Shown here piece after piece: positions 15,434 through 24,500 of a DNA stretch of 64,000 nt. The position numbers were made by a program, and so were the translations under genes. The stretch is taken from positions 186,001-250,000 of the forward strand of contig NZ_SOCP01000009.1 of the NCBI RefSeq assembly GCF_004364325.1, given 5' to 3'. Source of the DNA: Actinophytocola oryzae (GTDB taxonomy: Bacteria > Actinomycetota > Actinomycetes > Mycobacteriales > Pseudonocardiaceae). A model generated the notes under the pieces. The model was not told where the DNA came from and did not search any database. It was given only the letters and a program-made list of their open reading frames with translations. Every line of letters starts with the position of its first letter. The stretch's first letter is position 1.

Positions 15434-17038
15434 ATGGTCCTCCACATCGCAGACCTCGTCGAGCATGCCGTCGATGCCGTTCCCGACAAGCCCGCGGTGA
15501 AGCTCGGCGACCGCGTGGTGACCTTCGCCGAGCTGGAACGCGACGCCAACCGCCTGGCGCACTACCTGTCGTCGCGGGGCGTCGGCGTCGGCGACCACGT
15601 CGGGATCTACGCGAAGAACAGCGTCGAGCACGTGGTCGCGATCCTGGCCGTGGTGAAGATCCGCGCGGTCACGATCAACGTGAACTACCGCTACGTCGAG
15701 GGCGAGCTGGACTACCTGTTCGACGACGCCGACATCGTCGCGCTCATCCACGAGAGCTGCTACACCCCGCTCGTGGCGCGGTGCGCGCCGAAGCACGACA
15801 GGCTCGGGACCGTCGTCGTCATCCCGGACGCGTGTCCGCCGGAGGCCGACACCGAGCACGCGGGCGTGCGATACGCCGACGCCATCGCGGGCCAGAGCGC
15901 CGCACGCGACTTCGGCCCGCGCAGCCCCGACGACCTCCACGTCATCTACACCGGCGGCACGACCGGGTTCCCCAAGGGCGTGATGTGGCGCCACGAGGAC
16001 TTCTGGCGGGTGCTCTGCGGCGGCATCGACTTCTACAGCGGCGCGCGGCTGTCCGAGTACGACCAGTCGACACAGGCCACAATGGACGGTCGGCTGGTCA
16101 CGTTCCCGCTCAGCCCGCTCATGCACGGCGGCGCGCAGGCCGGCCTGCTGATGCACCTGTTCGCCGGTCACCTGACGATCCTCGAGCCGACGTTCGACCC
16201 GAGGCGGACCTGGGAGATCATCGAGCGTGACCGGGTGCAGCTGATCTTCATGACCGGCGACGCGATGGCCAGGCCGCTCATCGAGGAGTACGAGCGGGCC
16301 CCGCGTGACGCCGGGGCGCTGGTGGCGGTCGCCAGCAGCGCCGCGATCTTCAGCCCGGCCGTCAAGAAGCGGTGGCTGGCCGCGTTCCCGGACACCCTGT
16401 TCACCGACTCCGTCGGCGCGTCGGAGACCGGCTTCCAGGGCATGGGCCTGCAGGACAGGGACCGGGTCGGCGGCGAGGGGCCGGTCGTGACCCTCGGCCC
16501 GGACGGCGTGGTGATCGACGACGACGGCGCGATCCTCGACCTCGCGGGCGACGTCGGCGCCGTGGGACGTCTCGGCCGCGGCGGCTCGGTGCCGGTCGGC
16601 TACTACAACGACCCGGTGCGCTCGGCGGCGACGTTCCTGGAGATCGGCGGCAGGCGGTACTCGGTCCCCGGCGACTACGCGCGGATCGAGGAGGGCGGCC
16701 GGGTCACCCTGCTCGGCCGCGGCTCGAACTGCGTGAACACGGGCGGTGAGAAGGTGTACCCGGAGGAGGTGGAGGGCGCGATCAAGGCCCATCCCGCCGT
16801 GTACGACGTGCTCGTGGTCGGCGTGCCGGACGAGCGGTACGGCCAGGCCGTCGCCGCGGTCGTCCAGCCCCGCGTGGACCGGACGGTCGCCCTGGAGGAG
16901 CTGCGGGACTTCCTGCGCGCTTCGCTGTCGGGCTACAAGCTCCCGCGCGTGCTCGCGCTCGTGCCCGAGATCCCGCGCAGCGCCACCGGAAAGGCCCGGT
17001 ACCCGCGAGCCAGGGAGATCGCGATGGCGGCGCGTTAG
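15434..17038 (+). CDS. Acyl-CoA synthetase, FadD type
   Basis: A 534-aa ANL-superfamily adenylate-forming ligase that would activate a carboxylic acid to its CoA thioester with ATP. The AMP-binding loop YTGGTTGFPKGV, the SVGASETG motif, and the C-terminal hinge GRGSNCVNTGGEKVYPEEVE are present, and the catalytic lysine lies in the closing RSATGKARYPRA segment. Its make-up resembles the mycobacterial FadD group acting on fatty or steroid-side-chain acids, but the substrate is not determined. It is divergent from a TetR repressor and overlaps the convergent EEP gene by 4 nt. Confidence 0.9.
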   Translation: MVLHIADLVEHAVDAVPDKPAVKLGDRVVTFAELERDANRLAHYLSSRGVGVGDHVGIYAKNSVEHVVAILAVVKIRAVTINVNYRYVEGELDYLFDDADIVALIHESCYTPLVARCAPKHDRLGTVVVIPDACPPEADTEHAGVRYADAIAGQSAARDFGPRSPDDLHVIYTGGTTGFPKGVMWRHEDFWRVLCGGIDFYSGARLSEYDQSTQATMDGRLVTFPLSPLMHGGAQAGLLMHLFAGHLTILEPTFDPRRTWEIIERDRVQLIFMTGDAMARPLIEEYERAPRDAGALVAVASSAAIFSPAVKKRWLAAFPDTLFTDSVGASETGFQGMGLQDRDRVGGEGPVVTLGPDGVVIDDDGAILDLAGDVGAVGRLGRGGSVPVGYYNDPVRSAATFLEIGGRRYSVPGDYARIEEGGRVTLLGRGSNCVNTGGEKVYPEEVEGAIKAHPAVYDVLVVGVPDERYGQAVAAVVQPRVDRTVALEELRDFLRASLSGYKLPRVLALVPEIPRSATGKARYPRAREIAMAAR

Positions 17039-17829
17039 GCGAGGGACACGAGTGCCTGGACCGGGAAGTGGTCCGACGGGAACTGCCCGTCGACGGCGAA
17101 GGTGTTGATGCCGGCCGCCGGCACCCCGGCCGTGCCCCTCGTGAGGATCCAGTCGATCCGGTCGCCGTCGGGGACCGGTCCGCCGTAGCCGTGGAAGGTC
17201 GCGTACCGCGGGGTCGCGTGGGTGGCCGCCGCGGTCCAGGTGTCCGCCAGGCCCGCCGCGGTCAGCGTCCCGTACGCCGCCGACCGCCCGGCCGGGGCGT
17301 TGAAGTCGCCGGTGACGATGACCGGCAGGTCCGGCTCGAACGCGGCGACGCGGTCGCGGAGCAGCTCGGCGCCGCGCACCCTCGCGTGCTCGGACAGGTT
17401 GTCGAGGTGGGTGTTGACCACCGCGAACTCTCGACCGGTGGGCCGGTCGGTGAAGCGGACCCAGGTGACCATCCTCGTGGTGACGTTGCCCCACGACGCC
17501 GAGCCGGGCACGTCCGGGGTGTCGGAGAGCCAGAAGTCGCCGTGTGTCGACGGGGTGACGCGGCGGGTGTCGTAGAGGACGGCCGTGAACTCGCCCCGGT
17601 CGCCGCCCTCGCGGCCCTGCCCGATCCGGTCGTAGTGGTCGGGCAGGTCGTGGTCGAGGTCGGTGAGCTGGTCGCGCAGACCCTCCTGGGTGCCGACCAC
17701 GGCGGGCTGCTCGCGGCGGAGCAGCTCCGCCATGACCGGCCGCCGCCTCGGCCACGCGTCGGCGCCCCGCGCGGCGGCGTAGCGCAGGTTGAAGGTCATC
17801 ACGTGCAACGCGGTGGAGTCGCCGAACAT
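17035..17829 (-). CDS. Endonuclease/exonuclease/phosphatase family protein
   Basis: A 264-aa EEP-fold metal-dependent phosphodiesterase. Motifs in order are MTFNLRY, GTQEGL with the metal-binding Glu, VVNTHLDN, VTGDFNA with the catalytic Asp/Asn pair, and the final SDHFPV His. The reaction could be on nucleic acid, lipid or sugar phosphate; similar actinomycete proteins are uncharacterised. ATG 17829 follows a GAGAGGTGA site. No clear signal peptide is visible. It starts 7 nt after the nhaA stop, so it is probably co-transcribed with the antiporter. Confidence 0.85.
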   Translation of the reverse strand: MFGDSTALHVMTFNLRYAAARGADAWPRRRPVMAELLRREQPAVVGTQEGLRDQLTDLDHDLPDHYDRIGQGREGGDRGEFTAVLYDTRRVTPSTHGDFWLSDTPDVPGSASWGNVTTRMVTWVRFTDRPTGREFAVVNTHLDNLSEHARVRGAELLRDRVAAFEPDLPVIVTGDFNAPAGRSAAYGTLTAAGLADTWTAAATHATPRYATFHGYGGPVPDGDRIDWILTRGTAGVPAAGINTFAVDGQFPSDHFPVQALVSLA

Positions 17830-17836
17830 CGTGTGG

Positions 17837-19138
17837 TCACCTCTCGTGCTGGTAGACGTCCGGGATGCCGTCCTCGTCGGTGTCGCGCCGCTCGTCGTCG
17901 CACAGGCGCCGGTAGACCCCGTTGCGGATCCGCAGCACCAGCGTGGCGAGCACCGCGGCGGTGACGGACGCGGCGAGGACGCCGATGCGGACATCGGCGT
18001 CCTGGGCCGAGCCCGCGCCGAAGGCCAGCTCGCCGATCAGGAGGGAGACGGTGAAGCCGATGCCGCCGAGCAGGGCGAGCCCGAGCACGTCCCACCAGCC
18101 GATGCTCTCCGCGAGGCTCGCCCTGGTGAACCGCTGTACCAGGAACGTCGCCCCGAACACGCCGATGGCCTTGCCCGCGACCAGGCCCGCGATGATGCCG
18201 AGCGTCACCGGCCTGCCCAGCGCGCCGCCGGCGTCGGAGACCGACACGCCCGCGGCGAAGAACGCGAACACCGGCACGGCGACCCCGGCGGACAGCGGCC
18301 GCCAGCGGTGTTCGAAGTGTTCGGCCAGCCCGGGACCCGGGCCCGCCGCGCGTCGCCGGACCGGCACGGTGAAGCCGAGCAGCACGCCCGCGACGGTCGC
18401 GTGCACGCCGGACGCGTGCACCAGCACCCAGGCCAGGACCGCCAGCGGCAGCAGCAGCCACCAGGACCGGACCCTGCGCTGAACGAGCACGGCGAACACC
18501 GCGATCGGCGCGAGGGCCAGCAGCAGGGGGAGCGGGGAGAGGGTGTCGGTGTAGACGACGGCGATGAGCACGATCGCGATCAGGTCGTCGACGACCGCCA
18601 GCGTGAGCAGGAACGTGCGCAGTGCCGAGGGCAGGTGCGTGCCGATCAGGGCGAGGACCGCGAGCGCGAACGCGATGTCGGTGGCCGTCGGGATCGCCCA
18701 GCCCGCCGACCCGTCCGGCGAGCCGGCGTTCACGGCGGTGTAGAGCAGGGCCGGGACCGCCATGCCACCCACCGCGGCGGCCACCGGCAGGACCGCCCGC
18801 CGGACGTCCCGCAGGTCGCCCGCGACGAACTCCCGTTTCAGCTCGAGCCCCGCGACGAAGAAGAAGATCGCGAGGAGCCCGTCGGCGGCCCACTGCGCGA
18901 GGGTCAGGTCCAGGTGCAGCGCCGAGGGCCCGATCCGCAGCTCGGAGAGCCACTCGTAGCCCGACCGCCACGGCGAGTTGACCCACACGAGCGCGGCCGC
19001 CGCGGCCACGGCGAGCAGCACCCCACCGACGGTCTCCAGGCGGAGGATGTCGCCGATCCGTCGTGCCTCGGGCCACGACCCGCGCCCGAACAGGCGAACC
19101 CGGGCGTCCTGACCCGACGGGTGTGCATCGTTGTCCAT
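17837..19138 (-). CDS. nhaA: Na+/H+ antiporter NhaA
   Basis: A 433-aa inner-membrane sodium/proton antiporter with about 12 helices. The family hallmarks are the TATDIAFALAVLAL segment (equivalent to the Asp133 region of E. coli NhaA) and VVDDLIAIVLIAVVY carrying the paired aspartates of the ion site. It would expel sodium at alkaline pH using the proton gradient. A hydrophilic C-terminal tail (DDERRDTDEDGIPDVYQ) is an addition. I chose ATG 19138 over an upstream in-frame start because residues before it are not membrane-protein-like. An EEP-family gene follows in the same operon. Confidence 0.93.
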   Translation of the reverse strand: MDNDAHPSGQDARVRLFGRGSWPEARRIGDILRLETVGGVLLAVAAAAALVWVNSPWRSGYEWLSELRIGPSALHLDLTLAQWAADGLLAIFFFVAGLELKREFVAGDLRDVRRAVLPVAAAVGGMAVPALLYTAVNAGSPDGSAGWAIPTATDIAFALAVLALIGTHLPSALRTFLLTLAVVDDLIAIVLIAVVYTDTLSPLPLLLALAPIAVFAVLVQRRVRSWWLLLPLAVLAWVLVHASGVHATVAGVLLGFTVPVRRRAAGPGPGLAEHFEHRWRPLSAGVAVPVFAFFAAGVSVSDAGGALGRPVTLGIIAGLVAGKAIGVFGATFLVQRFTRASLAESIGWWDVLGLALLGGIGFTVSLLIGELAFGAGSAQDADVRIGVLAASVTAAVLATLVLRIRNGVYRRLCDDERRDTDEDGIPDVYQHER

Positions 19139-19398
19139 CCCACTCCAGACCGGTCGACGACACGTTCCGCCGACCAGACTTCCCGGCACACCTACGGGTC
19201 AACATGCCGTAAAGATCAGCGGAGCGCAAACCGCCTGCCCGGCCGGCACGCCGCGGGCTCACCCACAAGGGGGGTTAGTCGCGTGCGTTTTGCCGAATCA
19301 GCGGGTTTGTGGTCGCGTATGTCCTGTCAGGTAGCGTCCCGCTTCGGGATACAGGGCGTAACCGGTACCTCGGGTTCGGTGAGTACGACGGGAAGAAC

Positions 19399-19578
19399 AT
19401 GGATGGGGTAACGCGAGACGTCGATGACGCGTCGACGGCGACGCCGATCTTCGAGTCGCTGCTCGTGGAGCACGGTCTGACCTGGACCGAGGACCGCGAC
19501 GTGCCCGCTGCCCCGAGCGGCACCACCCGGGACGGCACGGCGGGCTGGTTCGAGCCGAACACCGTCAGCCCCAACTAG
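19399..19578 (+). CDS. Small 59-aa protein with C-terminal Trp (candidate precursor peptide)
   Basis: A short ORF starting at ATG 19399 with GGGAAG 3 nt upstream. Third codon positions are almost all G or C, which supports translation. The acidic N-terminal 35 residues (SLLVEHGLTWTEDRD near the middle) are followed by a Gly/Pro/Thr-rich end with Trp50 in GTAGWFEP, ten residues from the C-terminus. No known domain is recognised. It is convergent with a class I isoprenoid-synthase-like gene 29 nt away. By analogy with ComX beside ComQ, it could be a prenylated peptide precursor; this is speculative. Confidence 0.45.
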   Translation: MDGVTRDVDDASTATPIFESLLVEHGLTWTEDRDVPAAPSGTTRDGTAGWFEPNTVSPN

Positions 19579-19607
19579 GACCTCCGGCCGCGTGGTGCCC
19601 GTCGCCG

Positions 19608-20609
19608 CTACGCCGAGGTGGTCGCGTGCCCCCGGTCGTCGCCGACGGGGGTCGCCTCGCCTGCCTCGCCCGCCAGGACGGGGCCGGGGTCGGGGTGGCT
19701 CGACTTCACGGGCAGTCGCGCGCCGAGCCCGGGCAGGCGGCGGTCGAGGAAGCAGACGCACATCGCGAGGAAGCAGACACCGGTGAACTCGCGGACCGAA
19801 CCGCGGCCGTAGTGGGCGGCGAGCCGGGGCCGCAGGTGCCGGAGGCGCCTGGCGACGTCGGCGAGGCCCAGCCTGCCCTCGGTGGCCAGGGTGCGGATGC
19901 CCGCGCGCCGGTCGGAGTCGCGGTCGGCGTAGTCGTCGAGCATCTGCAGCGTCTCGCCGATGTCCATGACGAGGGTGCGTTCCCGCGCGGAGAGGTCGGG
20001 CCGCACGAGGGCGAAGACCGTCAACGTGCCGTAGCGCCCCTTGCCCGCCGAGATCGCCGCGAGGGTCGCGTGCGGGGTGGCGGGATCGCGTTGGTCACGT
20101 GACCGGACCTGGAACCGGTGCGCGGCGGCGGCCGCGGCGTAGAGCGGGTCGTCGCGGCGGCGTCCCAGCCGGCCCTCCAGCTCCCGGTACATCCGGTCGA
20201 GCAGGCGTTCGGCGTCCGAGACCGGGGTGAACCGGCCGTGCTCGACCAGCTCGCCGAGCCTGCGTTCCAGGTCCGGTCCGCCGACCTCGTCGAGCAGGTC
20301 GTCGTAGAGCCTGGTGAACGCCAGACCGAGCACCGCGATATCGACGGCGAGGGGAATGTCGGCCATCGTCGCGTATCCGGAAATGACGAAACCGGATTTG
20401 GTGGCGTAGGAGAGCAGTGATTCCGCGAGCCGCGCGCGTGGCTCCGCTTCCGTGATCGTGGATTCGAGCAGAGGCAGTACGGAATTTTCGAACTCACGCG
20501 TGAACAAGGCGGCCTGGCGGCTCGCCGTACGCACGATTCGTGGTGCCGCAACGGCCATCGGTATCACCCCGAGGAGTGCGCACAGTTCACTCCCGATAGC
20601 GGCGTCCAC
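19608..20609 (-). CDS. Class I isoprenoid synthase-like protein
   Basis: A 333-aa, mostly helical protein with two aspartate-rich motifs spaced as in trans-isoprenyl diphosphate synthases: D103-D104-L-L-D107-E and L-D225-D226-Y-A-D. These bind Mg2+ and the diphosphate of allylic substrates. The rest is too divergent to name a product; it could be a prenyl diphosphate synthase, a terpene cyclase or a ComQ-like peptide prenyltransferase. GTG 20609 is preferred, with GGGGGAA just upstream. The C-terminal tail (from about 295) is unstructured. It is convergent with a 59-aa ORF and divergent from the NACHT gene 73 nt away. Confidence 0.6.
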   Translation of the reverse strand: MDAAIGSELCALLGVIPMAVAAPRIVRTASRQAALFTREFENSVLPLLESTITEAEPRARLAESLLSYATKSGFVISGYATMADIPLAVDIAVLGLAFTRLYDDLLDEVGGPDLERRLGELVEHGRFTPVSDAERLLDRMYRELEGRLGRRRDDPLYAAAAAAHRFQVRSRDQRDPATPHATLAAISAGKGRYGTLTVFALVRPDLSARERTLVMDIGETLQMLDDYADRDSDRRAGIRTLATEGRLGLADVARRLRHLRPRLAAHYGRGSVREFTGVCFLAMCVCFLDRRLPGLGARLPVKSSHPDPGPVLAGEAGEATPVGDDRGHATTSA

Positions 20610-20682
20610 GGTTCCCCCAATCCGAAGCAGGCGTGGACGCACAGTCTATGCCTGTTTACAGTGAGATATAAGGTCGCGTGCT

Positions 20683-22748
20683 GTGTTACTTCGTTACCTG
20701 GTCCTACTGCTCGCGGTCGCCGCCGTCGCCGTCGTGTGGGTGCGTTACGGCGACACGAAGGTCACGATTCTGGTCGCGATCATGGCGCTGGGCGTCTCCG
20801 TGCTCCGCTTCCTGCCGTCGTGGCCGTGGCGGTGGCTGCTCGACCCGAGACCGAGCACGCCGGAGCAGGTCGACGCGGCGGCCGAGGCGCTCGCCCGGTC
20901 GGCGTCGCAGCAGTGGATGGCCGAACGCGGACGCAGGAACCTCGAGGACGCGCACTCGATGGCCATCCGGTGGTCGGTCGACGACAGGTACTCGCGCCAG
21001 TCCGTGCGTGGCGGCACCCCGGTCGCCGGTGACCTCGCGAGCGTGATCGACGACTTCGTCGCGCGACCGCGCCGACTGGTCGTGACCGGCGACCCCGGCT
21101 CCGGCAAGACCGGGCTCTGCGTGCTGCTCACGTTGGAGCTGCTCAAGAGCAGTCTGCCGGAGCGGCGGGTGCCGGTGCTGTTCCAGATGTCGTCGTGGGA
21201 CCCGGACACGAACTTCGGCAACTGGCTGGTCCGCAGGCTGGTCGAGGACTACTCGTGGCTGGCGGAGCCCTCGACCTACGGTGCGTCCGCCTGTGCGGAA
21301 CTCCTGGCGCAGCAACGGTTGCTGCCGATCCTCGACGGTCTCGACGAGTTGCCGGAGGGACGGCGGACCGCGGCGCTCGACGCGCTGCAGCGCGACTTCG
21401 CGGGCCGGCCGTTCGTGCTCACCTGCCGCGCCGACGAGTTCGCGGCGGCGCAGGGCGACCGGCTGCTGAAGGACGCGCTCGTCGTCTCGTTGCTGCCACT
21501 GGACGGCGGGGCCGCGGCGAGCTATCTGCTCGACTCCGTCACCGGCACCGGACTGGCCTGGTGGGACGCGGTGATCAGCCGGATCACCGACGAGCCGACG
21601 AGCACGGTGGGGACCGCGCTGACCAGACCGCTCACCCTGTTCCTCGCGCAGGCCGTCTACCAGCGCGCGGACACCGACCCGTCGGAGCTGCTCGACGAGC
21701 GGCGGTTCCCGGCACCGGAGGACGTCGAGCGACGCCTGCTCGACTCGTTCACCTACGCGGCGTTCGACGACGGCCGTCCAGCGCCGCCCGGCCCCGGCAG
21801 GCCCGCGCGGCCCAGGCGGTGGGACCCGGAGACGGGCATGCGGACCCTGACGTTCCTCGCGGCGCTCCTGCGTGACCGCAGGACCCGCAACCTCGGCTGG
21901 TGGGAGCTGACCGACCTGGTGCCGAGGTGGGTGTACGTCCTCGTGCGGGTGGTCATCGGGTCCGTGGGCACCTCGGTGCTGTCGGCCGTCCTCTTCGGAC
22001 TCTTCGGCGCCCCTGGTTCGGTGCCTACTTCGGGCTCGGGGCGGGTGCGGTCGTGGCACTGGCGCTGGAGGCCATCACGACCGACCGGCCACGGCGGCTC
22101 GTGCTCTGGGACAGCCACAGCAGGCGGTTCGCCGTGCGGGCGGTGCTGACCGACCTCGAGTTCGTGCTGCTCGGCGGGATCGGCGGCGGGCTGATGGCCG
22201 GGCTGCTCTACGGGCCGTTCTACGGCATCCTCGCCGGTCTGGTGTTCGGGCTGGTGTTCGCGATGGTGCGCCGGTTCGTGCAGCCGACCGAGCCGAAGGA
22301 GGCGCTGAGCCCACGTGGTCTGCTGGTCAGCGACCGGGCCGCGGTCCTGTACGCGGCACTCGCCGGTGTCGGTACCGGCGCGCTCGTCGGCGGGTTCCTC
22401 GGCGGGGTGGTCGGTGGCGACGAGGCCGGGCTCGTCGTCGACGTGGGCGGACCCGTGCAGGAAGGGCTGCTCGGCGCCGGGATGGGCGCGGTGGTCGTCG
22501 GTGCGGTGCTCGGCATGATCGTGCAGGCGAACAGTGCCTCCGGCCGGTTCATCACCGTGCAGCTCTGGCTGGCGCTGCACGGCCGTACGACGGTGCGGCT
22601 GATGTCCTTCCTCGAGGAGGCGCACCGCGTCGGGGTGCTGCGCCAGGTCGGCGCCTACTACCAGTTCCGCCACGCGAGCCTGCAGGACCGGCTCGCCGCC
22701 CTGGCTAGCGCGCAGGCGCCTGGTCCCGTGCGAGCCGCGTCACCGTGA
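20683..22748 (+). pseudogene. NACHT-family NTPase with membrane segments, split by a frameshift
   Basis: The first reading frame from GTG 20683 encodes two N-terminal membrane helices, a NACHT ATPase with Walker A GDPGSGKTG, Walker B LLPILDGLDELPEG and the sensor region TCRADEF, then a helical region and the start of a multi-helix membrane domain. Near 22010-22016 this frame turns to nonsense, while the -1 frame continues the hydrophobic protein (WFGAYFGLGAGAVVALAL) to the TGA at 22748. Adding one C to the CCCC run restores a single protein of about 688 aa. Bacterial NACHT proteins include anti-phage sensors, but the role here is unknown. Confidence 0.75.
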
Positions 22749-23448
22749 GGGTCGGTCTGCCGAGGACCCAGTAGGTCGTGGGCCGCTCAGCCGACGGGCG
22801 CACTCCGTAGTGCGCGGTGGGGAAGCGGACCCGCGCGGACCGCCCGGCCGCCGAGTTGTCCTCCAGGTGGATGGAGCCGAGCTCACCGCGGATCTGCTCG
22901 AGGCCGACCCCGTCGTCGGTGGGGTAGCTGAACTCCACGGTCACGGGAACGACCACGCCGTCGGCGTCCGCCCGCCTGCGCACGCCGAGCAGCCGCTCCA
23001 CCTCGTCGCGCCGGGTGAGGTCGTAGACGCGGCGCACCGCCCACCTGCCCTGCCCGGTCTCGACGGGCTCGCTGGTGGTGAACCGGAGCACGTCGAACCG
23101 CCGCGCCCGCAGCACGTCCGACTGCGCCACCAGCCAGGTCCGTTCGAACCGCGCCTGCCGCCGCCGCAGCACCGCGAGGCTCACCGCGGCCAGGCCCGCG
23201 TACGCCGCGACACCGGCGGCGACGGCCACGACGAACGGCCGCAGCCCGTCGTCGACCAGGAACTCGCCCGCGAGCACGACCAGTGCGGCGACCACGACGA
23301 GCCGTGCGGCACGCCGGCTCGCGGCGCTGAACCCCGGTTCACGCAGCCCGACCAGCCGTCGCGGCCAGACGGGTCCCGGTGCGCCGGGCACGGGCAGGTC
23401 CGGCCGGGAGAACCCGACCGGGTAGAGCGCACTGGACGGCACGTCCAT
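22705..23448 (-). CDS. Membrane protein of unknown function
   Basis: A 247-aa protein with two adjacent transmembrane helices at about residues 45-90 (ARLVVVAALVVLAGEFL and FVVAVAAGVAAYAGLAAVSL) and a C-terminal soluble part rich in beta-like segments (YDLTRRDEVERLLGV, VPVTVEFSYPTDDGVG). No family is recognised. ATG 23448 follows a GGAGGTGA ribosome site. Its 3' end overlaps the convergent NACHT gene by 44 nt, so the pair may be co-inherited. Confidence 0.6.
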   Translation of the reverse strand: MDVPSSALYPVGFSRPDLPVPGAPGPVWPRRLVGLREPGFSAASRRAARLVVVAALVVLAGEFLVDDGLRPFVVAVAAGVAAYAGLAAVSLAVLRRRQARFERTWLVAQSDVLRARRFDVLRFTTSEPVETGQGRWAVRRVYDLTRRDEVERLLGVRRRADADGVVVPVTVEFSYPTDDGVGLEQIRGELGSIHLEDNSAAGRSARVRFPTAHYGVRPSAERPTTYWVLGRPTLTVTRLARDQAPAR

Positions 23449-23588
23449 GCAGCTCACCTCCTCGCCGGCGGCGCACCCCCACCACGCCGGCAACCACGGC
23501 CCAGGCACACCCCATCATCCTGTGCCACGGCCGTCGTGCAACCCCACACCGGTGAACTTCCCGAAGTTCCAAGGAAAGCGCAGTACCG

Positions 23589-24500
23589 TCAACAGCCGTT
23601 CATGTGCATGCGCACCTGCGTGCCCGCGAACGACGACCGCCACTGGACCAGGTCGCACCACTCGTTGGCCAGCCAGAGCCCGCGTCCGCCCCTCGCGCTG
23701 GCCGGTGGGCGTTCGCGGCCGGTCAGCGGGTCGGGTGCCCAGCCGCTGTCGCTGATCTCGCACACCACGGTGCCCTGCTCGATCCACGCGACGAGCCTGC
23801 CCCGGCCGCCGCCGTGCCGGATGCTGTTGACGGCCACCTCGTGCACGGCGAGCACCAGTTCCGCGGCCCGGTCCGGGCACAGTCGCGCCGCCGAGGCGAG
23901 TGCGGCGACGACGTCGCGGAGCGCCGGGAGGTCGGTCACGGTGAAGGCCACCTCGGCAGCCTCGGGTGGCGGGGCGGGCAGGGCGTGGTCGAGCCGGTCG
24001 AGGTTCGCGACGAAGCGGTCGCTCGGGGAGCGCACGCCGTCCTCACCGACCACGGGGTGGCTCGCGAGTGCCTCGTCGATCACGGCGGGGGAGAGGGTGG
24101 TGACGTCGTACGGGCACATCAGCCGCCACGTCGGGCCGTGCTCGAACGCGACGTTCAGCAACGCCTCGTGCCGCTGGCACTCGAGCAGCTCGGCACTGCT
24201 CCGGCCTGCCCAGATCGGCTCGCCGATGCCCCGGCACCCCCGGCCCGACCGGACACTGTCCCTGACGAGCTCACGCCAGATCGAGATGATCCGCGTCGGG
24301 TTGCGGCCGAGGTCGGCCATGTTCGCGAACACGACGTCCCCCGTGGTGCCCAGGGCCTCGCGCAGTGCGTCGATCTGCCGCGCGCCGACCGCGACGAGCA
24401 CGGTCTCGCCCGCCGCCACACCCTCCTCGACGAACGACACCGCGGCGTCGACGAAACCGGCGAGGTCCCGGTAGAGATACGCCTCGTGTCGGACACTCAA
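23589..24500 (-). CDS. MEDS-domain anti-sigma-like regulator with HATPase
   Basis: A 303-aa cytoplasmic regulator. The N-terminal half is a MEDS (methanogen/methylotroph sensor) domain, with SFVEEGVAAGETVLVAV, GIGEPIWAGRS and LLNVAFEHGPTWRLMCPYD. The C-terminal part (about 180-300) is a GHKL-type ATPase of the anti-sigma kinase class, with ELVLAVHEVAVNSIRHGG as N-box and GGRGLWLANEWCDLV as G-box. It probably binds or phosphorylates an anti-sigma antagonist. The TTG start at 24500 overlaps the stop of the upstream MEDS-STAS gene (TTGA). Confidence 0.85.
   Translation of the reverse strand: MSVRHEAYLYRDLAGFVDAAVSFVEEGVAAGETVLVAVGARQIDALREALGTTGDVVFANMADLGRNPTRIISIWRELVRDSVRSGRGCRGIGEPIWAGRSSAELLECQRHEALLNVAFEHGPTWRLMCPYDVTTLSPAVIDEALASHPVVGEDGVRSPSDRFVANLDRLDHALPAPPPEAAEVAFTVTDLPALRDVVAALASAARLCPDRAAELVLAVHEVAVNSIRHGGGRGRLVAWIEQGTVVCEISDSGWAPDPLTGRERPPASARGGRGLWLANEWCDLVQWRSSFAGTQVRMHMNGC

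Noticed and set aside
22000..22020. Programmed -1 frameshift in the NACHT gene
   Set aside because: No standard slippery heptamer or downstream structure is obvious; a single missing C in a C-run explains the change more simply.
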